A program made the translations under genes and the position numbers. Below are positions 35,341-47,419 of a stretch of DNA of 64,000 bases, piece by piece; position 1 is the first letter of the stretch; each line of letters begins with the position of its first letter. The notes under the pieces are model-generated. The model did not search any database. It was not told the DNA's origin and saw nothing but the letters and a program-made list of their open reading frames with translations. This stretch comes from Nyssa sinensis (lineage: Eukaryota > Streptophyta > Magnoliopsida > Cornales > Nyssaceae), in assembly GCA_008638375.1 (NCBI GenBank), contig CM018035.1, positions 22,426,307 through 22,490,306 of the forward strand, written 5' to 3'.

Positions 35341-36852
35341 AAGCATTAGGAACCCTAAATTGGGACTTTGGGGGTCTCTTAATCAATTAGACTAAGTTCA
35401 AAAGAAATTTAAACACTAAATTAAGGTACCTAAATTAGAATGTATACTGATTTAACATACAATGTATCTTTGATCTATGATCATAATGTCACCAAATGAT
35501 GGGAAAATGGAACAAAGCTAGGGGATAGCTACTATAGTACTAGTATGGGAATGCAATGCTAAAGACCCAATGTAAGTAAACCCGAACTCTAATATGTGAA
35601 TTTCTATTCTGCCAATGTGGCCTACTTGTATAGCTACCAATCTCTGCTTCTTGAAACATACATTAATAATTGTTTTAAATCCATAACCCATTGATTATCG
35701 TGTTTTTATTTTATGAAATTTGTAATTTTTTGAGATCCTATTTGTTGTGGATATCTATGAGTCCTTTGACGCTTTAGCTTTATCTTATCTTGTGATTATT
35801 GTGATCATTTTTTTTGTGAACATTGTAATCTATGTATATGTACATACCTTGTTGGAATCCATATGATGATAATATTGGTTGTGAGTACCTGGGGTTGTGT
35901 CTGCCACAATGCCCATCCTAACTCTTTAGATGCTAATGACCTATGGTTCGGTGTTTAGGAATGATACCCAACACATAGTCTTAACGAGGACATGACTATT
36001 TGATAAGAGCTCTTGGTACTATTCAGGGGAACCTAGAGATAAGTGGTGAACCTGAATGAGTGTTGTTTGGGGGTAACCGGGCCCCTTTTATTGATAGCAT
36101 ATATTTGACTCAAATTTCTATATGGTTGATTCCACAACATTTGTTAACTTAATGATGTTACTCTTTGGATGATAAATACGCCTATGAGGCTTATCTTTTG
36201 TATTGGATTTGAATCCTTTTGATTTAGGTAGCTAAACATTATATGTTGATAAATTTGTGCTCATTGACTTGTTTAGTTATTCCCATTTCATTTGTAATCT
36301 CTGTGAGACGTGTTATTCTAGCCTGATGGCCGATTTCTTAAAATTTGAAATCCTGTGATTATCTCTTGTTATGCACCCTTGTTTAACCAATGGCAGAATG
36401 AAGGATTTACTTACTAAGCTTAAGTTAGCTCACCTCGGAAATATAATAATTTTTTAGGTAACACAATATAGAAGGAAAGGTAGTGATGGAGACTAATGGA
36501 GCTATGGATGTGTTGTGGGAAACTTGATGGTGTAGAGCTCCCGAACCTTAACTTGAACAAATCATGTAAGGATTGTAATTTTATTAGATAATATGATATA
36601 GCGATGCTGCAAGATGTAATTAAAATTGTGTAGAAATTAATGATGATGGAAATTGTATTCAGAATGATCTTATTGATGATTGTTAAAATTGATTGGTTAT
36701 CAGATGAGTTGCATATGTGTAGCTTCTGCACTTGCTTAAAAAGAAAAAATTTTACTATCTTGTGAAATTCATTTGATTCTGTACGGCATGTCTAGGTGAC
36801 AGTGTCAGTCACCGGCCTCTAATCCATATAGGGTAGGTTCTAGGTCATAACA

Positions 36853-38477
36853 GTTTGCTTAACTGAGCATCTGAAATGAAACCAATGAATGAGAGAGACA
36901 GTAGGCAAGCAAAAGTGATGGGAAACGTACTCAAGATGCGAGCAAAGTTATCAATGTAATGAAAAATATGAAATAAAATCATTTTAGATGAAAAAAGGTT
37001 CTCATATTAGCATAAAGGAGCCCTTTGATTAGAACATAGTCTGAAAGAGTGAAGGTAGCAGATAAGGCATAAAGGATCCCCTTATGAAACGAGGGTTAGT
37101 TACTTTAAAAAATAGGTAGACACAAGAAAGTAATTTGGTGTAAACAAGTAAGGAGGGAGCCTCTTGATGAGTCACTCCGAAAATGGGGTAAAAAATGAAG
37201 GGGTAACATGGTGCAAATAGGTAATGAAAAAGCCCCTTGTCTAAAACTATTTGTTACATAACCCATCTATTTTTGTAGGACCTTGTCAAATAGTACTTTA
37301 TTGAAATGTGATGATTTCCTTTAAGCAAGCAAGACCTCAAAGTGGTCTTAATATTAAAGACAAAACGTAGGTGAGGGTAAGGTTAATAAAATGAAAGGAT
37401 ATAAGGCTCAAACCACCCCCCCCTCATGTTCATGATACCAAGCTTCTTATATGCACCTTCTTGATATATGTCTGAACCAAGCCTCTTGTGGGCATCTTCT
37501 TGATATGTACATGACCAAACCTAAAGTGACTTCTTAAGTTGCTTAAGTATTTCCACTTTAGAGAATTAGGTCTACCGTAGTTCGTTAGTTGCTTGTTGAA
37601 GCCCCTCGAAGCATACAACATTTTATTTCCTCTTTTTATTGCTTTCTTGCTTAGAAAATATCTCTTCTGATGAGGCAAGGATTTCTCTTCTTTGCTTTCG
37701 ATTTTCCTTTAATGATTATTTTTTCACTTCCTTGCTTGGAAAATGTTTCTTTCATATGGAGAAAAGATTCTTTTTTCCTTGCTTTTGATTCTTCATCGAT
37801 GATCATTTTTCACTTCCTTACATGGAAATTCTTTCCTTCATATGGGGCAAAGATATTTCTTCTTTTTTCTTTTTCTCTGATAACTTTGTTGGAGTGCACA
37901 CATAGTAGGCTTTTCCATCCCCAAGGTTAGGAAAATAGGCTTTAAGAAAGAAAAGGCTAATCAATCAGGCTCAAAAGGCTTGTAAGTGGATATCTTGATA
38001 TGGGTGATAGGATAAATTTGGTTTCCCAAATGATGGCCTCCTATCCTTGGAATTGCTTTCTTTCATGAAACAACGACATATTAGGACTCAAGATATTAAT
38101 GTCTACTTAGGGTCATGATCACTTCTCTATCTTCTTGGGATGGTGTGTAAATCAGACAAGACTCCCTTGAGATAAATGGATGAAGCAGAGAACAAGAAGA
38201 AAATCAAGATGATTGATGAAATTTGATGATGCTTAGATTCAGAGATTCAATCTTATTGTGAATTTGATGACATTCATTTTCTTAAAGATTTAAAGAGTAA
38301 ATCATGTCAAAAACATTTTATTGAAATGATGAAAATTTAAAGAACATTTATGAAATCTCCATTATTGAACATAAGGAAAGATAAAGAGAAACTATCCATG
38401 AAGACTAAAAGATTGGTCTTTGACTTGGCAAGTTTAACTTCTCCACTCTTCATTACAAGTTTATTGTGATTGGCCCT
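36853..38477. other. Element E, noncoding stretch after gag
   Basis: Where pol would be expected on the minus strand there is no RT, protease or integrase motif. A roughly 90-bp repeat (cttccttgcttggaaaatg, ttctttcatatgg) occurs at about 37660-37870. A C-run ccacccccccctc is at about 37414. Confidence 0.55.
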
Positions 38478-38638
38478 TCAGAAGGGCAGGCCAATGACCC
38501 TGTGATCAATTAAGTCTTGAATGGCATGCCTCAACATGGTACATCGATCAATGGAGTGGCCCACACATTGATGGTAGCCATAATGCTTGTTCAGATCATA
38601 GTTCTTGGGTATTAGGTTCGGAGTCGATCGAGGATCCA
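38478..38638 (-). pseudogene. gag: Element E gag, zinc-knuckle end
   Basis: The minus strand reads STPNLIPKNYDLNKHYGYHQ, then CVGHSIDRCTMLRHAIQDLI, and stops soon after at GLPF. This resembles the gag C-terminus of Tat elements (H-x-GH-x4-C, then a helix ending in DLI). Solo LTR 2 is inserted directly upstream in the minus-strand sense. The reading continues at 41740. Confidence 0.75.
38634..38638. repeat. Target duplication ATCCA, left of solo LTR 2
   Basis: atcca is repeated exactly at 41740-41744. Confidence 0.92.
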
Positions 38639-38829
38639 TGTAACACCCCGAGCAGAGATAAACTGCGTCAACTAGTATAAAACAAAAGTGTAAACCGAAA
38701 ACATATTCTAATGAGATTTCTGTACAATATTTTATGATATACACAATGTCAAATACCCGATAGTTATTTCAGGCAATCCCGAGTACTCGAGGGACACCCG
38801 TATGAGGAACCCGACTGTACGGAGATTCG

Positions 38830-39064
38830 TGCATATGTAAACATGTATATATGTACACATGGGGATATGTGTATATATGAGTAAATATGTATATATATAT
38901 ATACACAAGGAAACACACAAAATATATACATATATATACAAATATATGTGTGTATATATATACGGTTGTGTGTGTAAGTAATGTATGTATATATATACGT
39001 GTACATATAGTGATACATATATGTATCTAATACAGCACCTATGTATATATATATATAAGTCAGA

Positions 39065-39097
<33 letters not shown>

Positions 39098-39110
39098 ACA
39101 TATAGAAAAA
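38830..39110. repeat. TA/TG microsatellite-rich stretch in solo LTR 2
   Basis: Alternating (TA)n, tatatg and gtatat runs include a pure run at 39066-39089. It yields long spurious reading frames rich in Tyr, Ile and His. Confidence 0.9.
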
Positions 39111-40026
39111 GAGGAACAGCAAGGTTGTCGGTAGAGTGTGTGTTAGTGTGTGTTGACATATAATGTGTATAACGTACAAAAATAAAGCAACATTTAGTAA
39201 GGGAGTTTCAAGTTAGCATTAAATGGAAAAGCAAAAACGGAAGGAGAAAGGAAAGAGAGATTGTAGGAGTGGTGGTTTTTATCTATAGATAAAGGTGATG
39301 GGTTGTAGAGAGAATCAAAAAGGAAGAAAAGAAAGTAAGAGTGGAGGTCGAAGCTTAGAGGATTCAGAAGTAAGAAACAGAAGAAAAAGAAGGAAATACA
39401 GCAAGGAAAAAGGTAAGAAAAATCTTTGTATTTTCAAAGTTTTCATTTCTGGGTTTTTTGTAGAAGTTGACAAAGCTTGTAAATAATTGCATGATGTTAA
39501 TCTATGAAGAAAATAGAACACCTAGGAAGAAACCGCAAGTGAAATGGTGAATAAATGAAGGAGAAAGAGGAAAGTGATCGAAAAAAATTGGGTTTGTGAT
39601 TTATGGCTATTTATTAAGTTTTAAAGGCTCAAAATGTTATCTAAAGGTTTTAAAAATGATTTGGGGTAGTTTAGAATTAAAAAGGGGCTTCAAAACTGCA
39701 AAAAAAAAAAAAAAATCAAGTTTAAAAAATGGGAATTTTCCAGTTTGCGGTCACCGGCGCCAGAGAGGGTGACCGGAGCTTCACCAGGAAACCATGAGGG
39801 AGATGACACTGTGCGGGTCGGGTTAGACTCAAGTCGGATCCAAGTTCGGGACAGGACCCGACCCACCGCACATATGAGTTTTCAAAACGGCACAGTTTAG
39901 GGTGTTGAATTTATTTTGGGGGTGTTTAGTTACGGGAATAGTAAATTAATCTATTAAGCGCTATTTAGAACAAATATATCTTATCCATGCATTACCCTAT
40001 CCGCTGTTTGGTTATGATTTAATTAG

Positions 40027-40133
40027 AAAAAAAAAAAAAAAGGAAGGAAAGAAACTTGCGGTCAGTGGGATTCGATCCCCTGATGTGCGTGAGCTAAGGA
40101 CCTTATACCAACCAAAAGAACCACCGTGCCACT
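40027..40133 (-). promoter_or_regulatory. tRNA-like module 4 (antisense in solo LTR 2)
   Basis: On the minus strand agtggcacggtgg (A-box-like, one key mismatch) is followed by ggatcgaatcc (10 of 11 to the B box GGTTCGANTCC). The B box lies in a GGG-ATCGAAT-CCC hairpin with a 7-nt loop, and a long T run follows (A-run 40027-40041). The B box is one of the best in the window. Confidence 0.55.
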
Positions 40134-41406
40134 GAGGCACATGTGGACAAGTTCTCACCTAATTAATATATAATAGTAATTAATTTAATATTTCTCGATG
40201 TCCAAATAAAAAAAATGAATAGTATTTTCTTTATGTTTTGGGCATTCTAAAGCCAATAGAAGGGTCTGTTTCATGAGACGGTGTCTCAAAAAATAAAGAC
40301 CCGTAGAAATGCCAAATGACCATAATGCCCCTAGTGATGCCCAAACCCAAAATGAAATTCGTAAAAGCCTAAACCTATTATGTTCAACGTTCCGGACTCA
40401 ATGGTGAAGTCCGTTTACCTAAATAAGATACATGTAATTATGATATGCATGCCACTCACTAATTTTGGGGTAATAGGCCATATGTAGTGTTAACCTAAGA
40501 ACTGTTTACTGATTTATAGGAAAGTTAAAGTGAAAGGAGAAAATTACGGAATACTGAAGTAGAACACACGGATAAAAGGTAAGTAAACCCCAATCTCCTA
40601 CATGTGGTCTTCCAAGCCATGTTCATTCTATTACTACCAGATTTGTACTCTTGTAAGTACCAAAAGTTCATTGTTTCCACAATGTGATATTGTTCTATCT
40701 TGTGGACGTTTATTAACTGCTACATCATTGATCATTATATTGTACTATGCCTTGAAAGGCCTATTGCTATGTTTTTACTGAATAAATGATATTCCATCTT
40801 TATACACTCTTATGGAATCACGAATGATCATGATATATTATGAATGTCAGATTTGTGCTCAGTCACAATATTCATCTAGTGTTTTCTGAGTTGACAAGAC
40901 CTACGGGTCAAGTCCGTGAACGGACACATGAAAAAGATGGCGTATTTACGTACTAAGTTATTATGGAATTTTATATGCACTTATTGAGGGGGGTATGCCG
41001 GGCCCCAAAAGACTGAGGGTCTGCTAGGCCCTAAACAAAGTAAATGCATCACTTATGTTTGACTAATATGATTACGTTATTGGATTCATAGGACTATGTC
41101 ATTCCCTATGAATAATCTTATGTTGAAAGTTCACTCATTAATTTTTATCGATTGTTATCAATTTATTGTGCCAGTACATTTATGTTGACTGATTTCTATT
41201 GAGATTTCCATGTTTATGTTATATCCATTACTTATGATCGATTATTGTGACCTTTACTGTTCATTGGCCACTGTGGTATTGTATCCTTATTGGCTATCAC
41301 AGCACCTTATCCTATGATTGGCTATCATGTTCACACTCATGTTATCTTGGATTCATATTCTTTCTATGTTAACCCTAACCAATGTTAGAGATAAGAATTT
41401 ACTTAC

Positions 41407-41423
41407 TGAGCTTCGTTAGCTCA
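41407..41423. promoter_or_regulatory. Conserved LTR dyad TGAGCT-N5-AGCTCA (solo LTR 2)
   Basis: tgagcttcgttagctca is a perfect dyad, about 315 bp before the LTR end, in the same context as LTR C (27963-27979). Confidence 0.6.
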
Positions 41424-41739
41424 CTCCGACTTACTTATTTTTCAGGTAGGGACGCTACAAGACTGCAGTAGGAGTCCAAAAGCATAGGAGGACATTTTGA
41501 GGGATGTATTAGTTATGATGTGATTCTCCTATGTATTCACCACCTAAGGATGATGTTATGTTAGTTCCTATTTTGACATTGTAGAACCATATTATGTATT
41601 TAAGACTTTCTCTGATTTACTGTTTAAGTTTTTATATTATACTTTGTTATCATTGATACAAGGAAAGAAAAAGTAAGGACGGCCACAAGGTCGGCCCCGC
41701 GATACGAGATTCGTATAGGATAGGTTTTGGGTCATGACA

Positions 41740-42032
41740 ATCCAAAGGTTGGAGATGCTCTTCTTCGCAAAGCTTTTAAAAAACTTCACTGAATGATGTA
41801 AGTAGTTTAGCGAATGATCTTGATGGCTGCCTTCGAGATGAATTTATTCATGGTGCAGAAACTAAGTTGATAGGCCAAGAGTGTGGTTATTGGGAGTTTA
41901 GCACATTTAACTTGATATGAAAGTTGCCTTTTGTATTTCCCCATTGCCTTTTCTTAACATCTCTTCTCACAGTCTGAAGATCTTGAGGAGTGTTGTGCTT
42001 ATATTGTTTGAGAAAACTCGTCACAGATGTCC
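41740..42032 (-). pseudogene. gag: Element E gag, middle part between solo LTRs 2 and 3
   Basis: In the minus-strand sense it starts with a broken frame giving WEDICDEFSQ-like sequence and a helix-rich capsid-like stretch (QTVRRDVKKRQW in another frame). It links the N-terminal piece at 46257-46940 with the zinc-knuckle end at 38478-38638. Frameshifts are present. It is assigned by continuity and position rather than by a strong motif. Confidence 0.6.
42028..42032. repeat. Target duplication TGTCC, left of solo LTR 3
   Basis: tgtcc is repeated exactly at 46252-46256. Confidence 0.92.
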
Positions 42033-43035
42033 TGTCACGACCCGAAATCTACCTCGCGCGGACCCCGCGTCAAGACCGCCGTCCAAAGACCCGAAGGCCT
42101 CGGGACAAGGCTCGCATCTGCAGCGGTATCGAATAGATGTGCTTCATATGGTTGCGGAAGCGTGAAAAACTTTTTCTTTTCTTTTCTCATTTTGAAATTT
42201 GCACATCCGTCCGATACTGCCGCTATTCACAATGGTACACATGATCATACATTCAGAGCATAACTAAAACTTAAAGGCTTTATAATTAATACATGTTTAA
42301 CTATTCCACGGGACTTAATACACAATAGCGAAATACTTCCTAATACAAAATATTGCTAACTTCATAGTACATTCCAAAGAGAATTGTTAGTCCTGTGATT
42401 AGTTGCCTAGCTCTTCTTCCAAAATAGATAGGCTTATCATCATCGCCATCAAGATCAAGCTGCCATCCTTCACCTGAAAGGGGGCGGATATAAATCTGAG
42501 TAAGCTAATCTAAGCTTGTGAGTAATTCCTGCATTCGTCATGGGGTTTTCAACTGGTAGTGGTTTAGCACATGAGAGTTTATAAAATACTCACTACTAAT
42601 TGCTCGTACATTTTAGAACACAGAGTATATGCATTCTTAAAACAGATAGCTTTGAAACATTTAAAGTATTCAAGCTAGATACACATTTCTTCAAATAGAG
42701 CATATGCAATTTAAAAGCATACAAACACATAAAATAAAATGGGGGTAAAAACCTGCTTCCATTTCCAAAAGCGTTACTTCAAAACATATAAACATGTATA
42801 GGAAAATGGGGGTAAAACCTGCTTCCATTTCCAAAAACATTTGTCATCTTTTCTCTTTAATTAGGTGGAATCTGTTTCGAACCAGACTCCCATTTTACTA
42901 CAATGCTGCAATGCTACAATAGAGATATCTCGTACCAGGGGGGTCAGATCCTGCTACCTGGCATTTACTGTTGAATCCTGAAGGATTTCAACCATCATAG
43001 GGGGTGCTTTAAACATCGTTTATCTTGTAAAACAT

Positions 43036-43163
43036 TTATCACATGGTTTCTTCAATAGATATTTTTCATGAATATTTAAAACATGAAATATATATAACTT
43101 ATCACATGGCTTCTTCAATAGATATTTTTCATGAATATTTAAAACATGAAATATATAACTTCT
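43036..43163. repeat. 63-bp tandem duplication in solo LTR 3
   Basis: Two copies start atcacatgg at 43038 and 43101 and share ttcttcaatagatattttt and catgaatatttaaaacatg. They are almost identical, so the duplication is recent relative to the LTR. Confidence 0.93.
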
Positions 43164-43839
43164 GCAATAGAACTTCAATATTTGGAATAATCAAATTCAG
43201 AACATTCATGAAAAATTTAGCATTTTAAACCCTGACATGCTGAAACATAATTAAAAAGGAAAACCGTGATTCAGACCAATCACCCAGCATGTCACAATAC
43301 AGTTTATGAAAGCAGAAAACATTTTAAAACAGGAATCATATGATAATGAATTTGATATTCGAGGCTTCAAATAAATTGAACTTAAAACTTCTTCAAATTC
43401 ATGGAGTTAAATCTCCACTTCAAAGGTAAGGTTACTCACCTCGGTCCTTTTGGGTTAGTGCTAAAAATGCGCTTTCCCACTTCCTCTGTAGTTCCTAAGA
43501 ACAATTCATAAACAATCTCATCAACTTCACATTCACTGCAATATCACCTATCGATGCTTCTTAACTTATGCTATGTCGTATTTAATCCTAACCGATTTAC
43601 GAACATCCCATAATTTCGTATTTACTTAATTCGACTCGTATTCTTAGCCCACCACACAATCTAATGTGTTAGGAATTTATTTCATTTTAACTATACTCTT
43701 CTGGTAGCTCCATTAACTTTAAATTAATTTTAGTTACTTCATATGTCGACGTGCCGTATCTTTCCGTATATCATTTTGACGTACGTGCCTTAGTTTAGTA
43801 CTTCGACAATGTTTTAAATTTATAATCATCTGACTAATG

Positions 43840-44240
43840 CTATTTATCAAATTTTATGTCTCTTTATTTTGGACACTTCTTTTGGTGGAACGGACTCTTC
43901 CATTGAGTCCAGAACGTCGAAGAAAGTAAATTTAGGCTTTCTTAGAATTTAATTCGGCTTAGGACATGTTAGGGGCATTTTGGTAATTTATACCTAAACG
44001 TGTCTAAACTTTTTAGAGTCTCATCTCGTGAAACGGACCCCACCATTAGATTCAAAATGTTTGAAATAGTTAAAATCCACTATTTATTTGTTTAAGTTGG
44101 ACCTCGTTTGACTCGTTTATGGAGTAGGGGCATTTTGACATTTTTACGGGTCTTAAATTTTTTGGGACCTCATCTCATGTCATGGACCTCACCAATGGAC
44201 TCAGGAGGTCTGAGATAGTAGAAATACACATATAACTTGT
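43840..44240. repeat. Degenerate subrepeats in solo LTR 3
   Basis: Three units share a ggac-ctcaccattggactca type word, followed by a gaaggtctgaaatag-like word and ggggcattttggtaatttt. They match units in LTR D (52810-53170) and the 61038 LTR (62690-63060). Confidence 0.75.
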
Positions 44241-44359
44241 CAAATTTGGGCTTCGGGCCATTTAGGAGTATTTAATTTAATTAAATAAATTTAATTAAAT
44301 TAAACTCATGAGGTATAATATATATATATTTAGTGTGCGATTTATGAACGGTCGAATAG

Positions 44360-44439
44360 GGTGGCACGCTGGCCAGCGTGCCACCTCCCTCCCAAAAGAC
44401 ATTGCGTTCGATTCCCAATAGGTGCAATGGCACCTTTTT
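44360..44439 (+). promoter_or_regulatory. tRNA-like module 5 (antisense in solo LTR 3) with 26-bp palindrome
   Basis: A perfect 26-bp palindrome (half ggtggcacgctgg, 44360-44385) contains an A-box-like tggcacgctggc. The B box cgttcgattcc (44405-44415, 10 of 11) sits in a T-arm-like hairpin with 7-nt loop TTCGATT. T5 follows at 44435-44439. The 61038 LTR has a homologous module. Confidence 0.55.
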
Positions 44440-44518
44440 ATTTTCTAATTTTTATTTAATATAATATATATATATATATATATATATTTTGGTCCCATAT
44501 ATGGCACACGCGAGTGCA

Positions 44519-44602
44519 TGGCCGAGTGGAAAGAAGGGGCGCGTGGGCACGTGAGGTCAGGGGTTCGAAACCCCAGAACCGCAAATGTTCCTTCCTCTTT
44601 TT
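44519..44602 (+). promoter_or_regulatory. tRNA-like module 6 (antisense in solo LTR 3)
   Basis: This is the best module. The A box tggccgagtgga (11 of 12), at 44519-44530, is of the kind in Ser and Leu tRNAs. The B box ggttcgaaacc (10 of 11) at 44562-44572 lies in GGGG-TTCGAAA-CCCC, a perfect short T-arm with a 7-nt loop. T5 follows at 44598-44602. No anticodon arm or acceptor stem is clear. Confidence 0.62.
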
Positions 44603-46256
44603 AAAATTTAAAACAGTTTATATATACGTATCAAGCCCCCCCCCCCCCCAAAACGCCGTCGCTTCATTTATTCGGTGGCAGCTTTAAACGCTGCCATGCG
44701 TCCTGAGTTCACCCACCGTTTTAAATGGTTTGCGAGTCGACTCGATGCCGTCTTCTTCACCAATTCCCTGTGTTGCCCTAATTCCCGAAGCTAAAAGCTT
44801 CCATTTTCGTGCATTTTGAGCTACTCAAACTCGACTATTTTTAACTTAATCCATTTCTGGAACATTGTTTAAGAGGTTTTCATTCATTTTAGGCATCAAA
44901 CAGGCGTCATCAGCTCGGTTAAAAGTTTGATAATCAAACTTGTGTCTCGGTCGTATATGCTCATTTTTTAGCCAAACTCGATGGAGTTTGTTCTGATGTG
45001 CTTCATTTTCCATAAGATTTCATTTCCCATTCACAAAGGCAAGTTTTACATCGAGTTTGAGGGGTTGGGTTTCAAACCCGAAACTTGCAACTCAAGTTTT
45101 TGTATCCATTCCTACTGTTTTAAGGTCGCAGTCTTGGGTTTTAGGACACTGATAAGACCTTATTAAGGTTCCAATACACAGATTTAGGTTTAGTTTACAA
45201 CGAATCAGAACTGCCCTAACATTTTCAAATTTTTCCTCAACCTGTAATTCAAATTTTCTCGGTCAATTCTTCATGATTTTTAATCATTTTTCTTGCCGAT
45301 TGAAGCTTATACTACGTATATTAATGTCCTACATTCGCAAACTTTAAATCTAAACTATAATTAAATATAACTCAATTGGAAAATATACCTGTTTAACTGA
45401 TTTTCCCAGATTTCTTCTTCTTCAATCCTTGCTTCTGTTGCTCCAGTTCCCTTCCTCTCTCACTCTATCTCTCCCTTCTCACAGAACTCCTCTCTCTCTC
45501 TTTCTCTTTCTCTTTCTGTATGACTGAAACCGTGTGTGGCATGTGTACACAATATGTATATATGTGTTTGTAACTATGCATTACCATTGTACTTCCTGAT
45601 TTTGCCCCAACCACTAGCTTAACTTATGGCAGCATCCATGCTCAACTTTTTACTGTTTTGGGGCAGGCCAATAAAGTGGCCGGGTGTGTGTGTTTTGTTT
45701 TGGCTTTGTATATATATATATAATATATCTCTCACATCTGACACCCACCCACAATCTCACTATGCTGCACACACTTTAAATATCTACACATGCATACATA
45801 CATATATATATATATATATATTTTAATACACATACATGCATGTTTACAACATACACATATGTATACATACTTGATCACATGTATACACACACAATACACT
45901 TCTAGTGTGTGTATTTTTCATTTATTCTAGTTAATAATTAATTTCATATATAAATAATTAATTAATTACTTTAAATTAATTAATTATTTCCTTAAGGGTA
46001 GATATTTCTATACTAATTCCCCGTAACCTCATAAAATGTGCCATGGTCTCGTACTAAGGGTCGGCGCACAATTTCTACGGAACCAACAGGTTGGTGATTG
46101 CAACGAAAGTGATGTACAGTCGTCCTAACTTTTCAAGACTATTACTTAAAAGTCCATGCGTCGGGGTTGAAACCGACCTCGTTACTTAAGGCATCGATTA
46201 CTAATTTGACACGATGACTTAATAGTCCCTAGCTCAGGTCGGGGTGTTACATGTCC

Positions 46257-46940
46257 TACCAAGTTTTAAATTTTCTATTGCATAGAAACTAATAGAGCTC
46301 TCCTTTCACTAGAGTGTCTTGGAACATTAGGGCCATAAGTTCAGCAGAAACCCCTAGAGATTATGTTCCTTGAATATATACCTCTAAATGAGCCTTTGGG
46401 CAAGTGGCTCCATCAAACTTCTTGAACTGGGAAGCCTTAAGCTTGAAGGGGAAGATGAGCATGGGATAAGAAGAACCCGTCATGAGTATCAATTGTCTCA
46501 CTGCCTTTATTGAATATGTCGATCATTGGTTCCATATTAGCTTTGATGGGTTCTTTTTCTTGTGAGCTGCCATTGGTGATTATTTCCTGTTTTTCAATCC
46601 AAAAGGCATCAAAAGGGTTCATGTATATGGTTTGGGCCTATGATGGTGTTGCTTGACGATGATCTTTGTTTAGTGGAAAAGTGATGAAGAGAGGGTAGGT
46701 TGGGCTATCAACTAGGAATTGGGTATTCAGAGTGGGGTAGGTTGACAAAGTGCTCAAATAGGTGTTGGGAGATGATAGGATTAGGCAATGTTGTTGGGTC
46801 ATGCTTTGAACTATTTGGTATAGCTGGGCCAACTGGTCATTGAAGCAGGCTTGTTGGGCTATCATGTAATTTGTCAGGCCTTGAGATTAGCAAGAAATTC
46901 CTTAACCTCATCCAAAATAGCCATGAATGAATCAAACTTT
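46257..46940 (-). pseudogene. gag: Element E gag, N-terminal part
   Basis: Minus-strand frames give MIAQQACFNDQLAQLYQIVQ followed by a Ser/Thr/Pro-rich linker and MNPFDAFWIEKQEI. The start of the capsid-like domain, with a FKKFDGATCPKAHLEVYIQG-type segment in a shifted frame, lies at about 46330-46450. That segment is characteristic of Tat gag. Stops separate the pieces, and the reading is cut by solo LTR 3. Confidence 0.72.
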
Positions 46941-47419
46941 TATCTCTATGGTTTCTCATTTAAGTTCAATGCGGGGGTCCAATCTTGTCAAACATTTCCT
47001 TAAATGCCAAATTTGTAAAAGATGAGTTAGAATCCAAGCCAGTAGTCCAAAAACTTTTGATTTCAAGAACTTTGAGCAAAAGAAAATGAAACACCAATGA
47101 TCATGAAAAGCTTGCTTGAATGAGAAAAGAACTCCCAAAGGTTGGGAAGATGAAATTCTAATGACATGGAATAGATTATATCCAAATGGAATGAGAAGAG
47201 ATGATACCTAGAACTTGAATAGAAATTGATAAGGAAGAGAATTTTAAAGAATTGAGACTATAGAAGACTTGCCGAAAAGAATTTAATCCTAATGGACTGA
47301 AATTGAATCCTAATGAGATGAGATCATGAAATAAAATCCTAAGGATATGGAATTGGATGACATGGAATGACTGAAGGGGAATCCAAAAAATTTGAATTCG
47401 ACTTGATCCTTAAATCTAT

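Larger units (their letters stand above)
32764..36852 (+). mobile_element. Solo LTR 1 (Tekay-type, 4.1 kb)
   Basis: It runs from tgtaataacccta to ggtcataaca. The end cctctaatccatatagggta is like that of LTR C. It contains an antisense tRNA-like module near its start, (TA)n at 33393-33418, four to five subrepeats at 34690-35340 and a diverged dyad at 36415-36432. No internal coding region is attached, and the flanks are both element E, so it is a solo LTR left by recombination. Confidence 0.8.
38639..41739 (+). mobile_element. Solo LTR 2 (Tekay-type, 3.1 kb)
   Basis: It runs from tgtaacaccccgagc to gttttgggtcatgaca, with a perfect 5-bp duplication. It contains long TA/TG-type tracts at 38830-39110, an antisense tRNA-like module at 40027-40133, two subrepeats at about 40240-40450 and the dyad at 41407-41423. 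No internal region is attached. The gag of E reads on across it. Confidence 0.93.
42033..46251 (-). mobile_element. Solo LTR 3 (Tekay-type, 4.2 kb, minus orientation)
   Basis: It runs from tgtcacgacccgaaatc to ggggtgttaca, i.e. TGTAACACCCC ... CGTGACA on the minus strand, with a perfect 5-bp duplication. It holds a 63-bp tandem duplication (43036-43163), three subrepeats (43840-44240), two tRNA-like modules (44360-44602), (TA)n runs and a C14 run at 44636-44649. No internal coding region is attached. Confidence 0.94.

Noticed and set aside
38732..39159. Two minus-strand Tyr/Ile/His-rich frames (69 and 131 codons)
   Set aside because: They read through TA and TG microsatellites in solo LTR 2.
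44519..44602. A true tRNA gene
   Set aside because: The A and B boxes and T-arm are good, but no acceptor stem or anticodon arm can be drawn, so it is listed only as tRNA-like.
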